From the NCBI RefSeq assembly GCF_020921035.1, contig NC_063150.1, positions 28,691,826 to 28,755,825 of the forward strand: a stretch of DNA of 64,000 nucleotides. Direction: 5' to 3'. The notes beneath the pieces were generated by a model, which ran no database searches, was not told the DNA's origin, and worked only from the letters and a program-made list of their open reading frames with translations. Both the position numbers and the translations under genes were made by a program. The first letter of the stretch is position 1. The number at the start of each line of letters is the position of its first letter. The stretch comes from Rhodamnia argentea (Eukaryota; Streptophyta; Magnoliopsida; Myrtales; Myrtaceae). Positions 60,966 through 64,000 of this stretch are shown in pieces.

Positions 60966-62714
60966 TAAGGTGCGCTAGTGGATGAAGTGTTTGATAGAAA
61001 CTTACTCGCATAAAACTACAAATGCAAGTGCTTTGTGTTTATCGGGGATTATTGGTAGCTCATGCTACCGATAAAATTTTGTCGACCACTAATTAAGTTT
61101 GATGATTATTATAGGTATTGTGCATATAGCTGGGTGATCAACAAGTGAAATTGAACAGTAAGTTTTGATGACAACGATTTGCCTTTAGGATTGAAACGTT
61201 GTGGTTTGATGCTTAGCCATGTATTAACTTATTGTGGATATGGAATTGTGACATGACGATTGATATTGTGGATCATAAGGCTGAATCGTGAAGTTGTGAA
61301 TAGAGCTTAAATATTGATCTTGAGTGATACGAAATATAGTCACTATTCATATCGACCAAAGTGCTATAGATTGATGCTAGGCTACTGACTTTTAATTGGT
61401 CGCTTGATGGTTATAGTTAGGTTTAAGTTGTGAATCTATAACATACCTGGTTTAAATTGAGAACATCATGCATCGCACGGATTTATTTGTATTAAAACTA
61501 TTGAGTTTTGAAAACGCCCATGCATGAACATATCATTGTTTTATATTAGATTTGATAAACCGTTAGCTTGATATGGGACAAGTTGTATGGGATACCTATA
61601 AACCGTAGTGAGACGTGGTATAGGACGTGTTGAACGGGACTCTCTTATTAGGTGCTTGGTTTGGTGACATCCCGTAGCAACCCGGTCTATTAAGATTGCA
61701 GGGAGTGGATAGCAGAGATAAGACCCGATCAAGGAGTGGCTCTGTCAGTCTTCTTGAAACAAATAGCGGTAGGAGTAGGAATGAACCAAGTCATATATTA
61801 AAAGGCTGGATCTAGGTATCATGCTAAATCTGATATTGTTCTCGATTCTGTATCGAAACGATTTCGAAAATCTAAAGTTGAATTGTGCTTTTCAAATATA
61901 AAATGTTTTTTTGGAACGTTTTCGATTTTGGATCGAAATGATTTCGAGTATGAATTGTTTTGTGCTTTTGAAACGAAATGGATTTCAAAAGGTAGGTTGC
62001 ATCGTTTTTTATGTTTAAAATAATTTTGAAATTTTCAAAGTAAACCAATTGAAACAACATGCATTGCATCTCTAATATCGAAATAAAATATGAGGAATGG
62101 GTTGAGATGCAGTGGAAAGAAAATGTCTCGTGGGGAGTTGGTTAAAGTCTATTATGATACCTCCGATGGTAATGTTTTCGGAGAAGATCCCGTCTGTGTA
62201 AAGGATGTATTGTTTATATTTGCCTACGGTGATGTATCATGCAGAGGTTCAAAGTGAATCACGGAATGTCTCGAGGATAATTCCCGGAGATCCGGGGACT
62301 GTATCGAACATGGCCCAGTGAGATGGGAGTGAAATATTTTAAGGTTGTAACCAACGGAACCACAGACATGACACATGGATTTGACATCATAATTGGTAGA
62401 CATTGTATAGGTATTGGATAGTAATGGATGATCTGCTTGAATATTCTTGATATACTGGACATTAATAAGTCCATTTTTAACGCCATTTGAATTAACAAAT
62501 CATGAGAATGACATTGAAAAGTGAATTGAGAAGATGAGAATGAACGATGATTTTGCCGGATTGATAGATGTCGATGATGGCCCCGCATATAAGTTAAGAT
62601 TGCGAGATGTGGCAATTGAGATCGAGTATGCAAGTGAAGCGTAGTGAGGCCACACCGTTAAATGAAATAATGACCATTGGGATCTCGCATTTAGATAAGG
62701 AAAGAGTAAGGGTT
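60966..62714. other. Degenerate stretch, perhaps internal region of a Gypsy-type element
   Basis: No intact ORF and no recognisable pol motif. It leads straight into a Gypsy-type 3' end at 62715, so it may be a decayed or non-coding internal region. Bases 61850-62000 hold AACGTTTTCGATTTTGGATC-type repeated motifs (GATCGAAATGATTTCGA). Confidence 0.35.
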
Positions 62715-64000
62715 AAATTTCGGAGATGAAATTTCGTAAGGTAGGGAGGATTGTGGTGACCTGAAAACCCCATATGCTTAAGAGTGGATTAGTATTTAAT
62801 GAGTTCGGATTATTTGATAACCTTTGAGAGATTATTATCCGAACTTGAAATATTATCATGGAATTATTATTGGCCCGATCATATTTTTAGGGACACTGTA
62901 TATTTAATTAGGGTCATATTGGGCAAAGTACGTGCAAAATCGGGACGAAGGTAGGGAATAGCACGTGGCGGCATGTGGACATGTGGGGGGCCATGCGTCA
63001 ATGCATGGCAGCTCGTAGGGCCACATGCCGCCGCTCGGGACATGTGACAAATGCAGTGCCATGTGTACTGCCATGGAGCTTCAGCTGTTAACTCGCCCAA
63101 GCCGACCGATCTTCACTCTGCTTCCCCTATATAAACCTCTAACGTGAGTTCATTTCGTCGTACGATTGTCACACGCCGTTATTCCGTCAAATTGTCACCG
63201 TGTTGTCTCTCTTTTTAGTAGTGCATCTTCGTCGTCTATGGCCGTGCCACCATCGAGCTGATGCTTTGACTGTCCGTCGGTGTCATTCTTGCCCTAGCCG
63301 TTCTAGCCACCCGTCTGTCTTTCCGCCCATATGTCATCCTGAATCGTTCTTCTCAAAATAATCGAGACAAGTGGAGTTCTAGTCTTTATTACTAGATTCT
63401 CTATGGTTTTTTCATTGCAAGCATTGTTCATCGATCAATCTTGATTTGTAGTGGTTGTGATCCGATTGATTCTATCCTTGGATTCTAGTTTGATTCTGAT
63501 ATTCTATTATTCTTGGTTTCTGGTTTGATTTTGAGATTCTATCCTTTGTATACCTTGGATTCTGTTGTAGTGCCTTTGATTGCAATCCTGCGATTCTATA
63601 ACTAGTTTAGTCATTCGGCCTAGTAGTCGTACTTGCTGAGGAGCTTCGGCTTACTCCCGTTGATTAACCATTTTTCAAATGATCAAGTCGGCAAGAAAAA
63701 ATAGTTGTGGAAAGTGAAGATCATGGAAGGGATGACATTGGTGGATCGGGAGTAGATTACTTTCCTTCGTAAATCCTCCCGGTTTAATCCATGTAAATAA
63801 AAAATTATTGTATTTGATAAGAATATGAATTATGTAAATCAATTTGCTGAATGATCTTACTTTTGTAAACATGTATGTTATCTGGTTAGTGAAACCATGT
63901 AAGGCCATACCCTTTACATGGGCATACCTACTAGTTGGTGTTTTGGTGGTTTATCAAGCACTTGTTCTGTATGGCCACCCTATTTAATTTTCCATTTAAG
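62715..64000 (+). mobile_element. Gypsy-type element 3' end with LTR running off the window
   Basis: TTAAATTTCGGAGATGAAAT and the purine tract GGTAGGGAGGA (62740-62750) are the usual end of a plant Gypsy internal region. The LTR then begins TGTGGTGACCTGAAAACCCC at 62752. A TATATAAA box at 63128-63135 may be its promoter. The start TGTGGTGACCTGA resembles that of the solo LTR at 54.5 kb, but the two diverge soon after. The far end is not in the window; completeness cannot be judged. Confidence 0.6.

Overview
The window is eukaryotic nuclear DNA from a flowering plant. It shows spliced genes with GT-AG introns, plant-specific families (Pla a 1-like inhibitors, cell-wall invertase, BAHD acyltransferase remnants, an FBL3-like F-box fragment), Copia and Gypsy LTR elements, TRIMs, a Pack-MULE and MITEs. 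The codon style and families suggest a woody eudicot; a rosid, perhaps Myrtales, is a guess. No rRNA, tRNA, CRISPR array or prokaryotic feature was seen.

Layout. Bases 1-2.9 kb hold the 3' half of galactokinase (+). Bases 3.7-4.1 kb hold a MITE. Bases 5.8-7.1 kb hold a three-exon single-pass membrane protein of unknown function (+). From 8.9 to 38.1 kb runs an array of PMEI-domain genes of the Pla a 1 / putative invertase inhibitor type, all on the minus strand: four intact (8.9, 24.2, 34.9 and 37.5 kb), one split by a young Copia element (11.9-18.0 kb), one frameshifted (28.3 kb), one truncated (31.0 kb) and one 5' stub (32.7 kb). Three array units carry a decayed BAHD acyltransferase C-terminus in divergent orientation (18.6, 31.6 and 36.1 kb). 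A Pack-MULE with an F-box fragment sits at 20.6-21.8 kb. Bases 39.6-39.9 kb hold a small membrane-protein ORF (-). Bases 42.9-45.0 kb hold a two-exon, extremely acidic nuclear-type protein (+). Bases 46-49.3 kb hold Copia debris and two minisatellite arrays. Bases 50-60.6 kb hold a decayed GH32 cell-wall invertase locus: a main pseudogene interrupted by a TRIM and a 3.2 kb solo LTR, with partial copies on both sides. The right edge (60.6-64 kb) holds another TRIM and the 3' end of a Gypsy-type element.

How it fits together. The likely working genes are galactokinase, the membrane protein, four inhibitors, the acidic protein and perhaps the 39.7 kb ORF. The inhibitor array shows birth and death of tandem copies. 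A family of possible invertase inhibitors lies about 13 kb from invertase pseudogenes, so any target would have to be elsewhere. I found no clearly new molecular system. The best observations are nested insertions with exact target-site duplications, the Pack-MULE gene capture and the repeated PMEI/BAHD unit.
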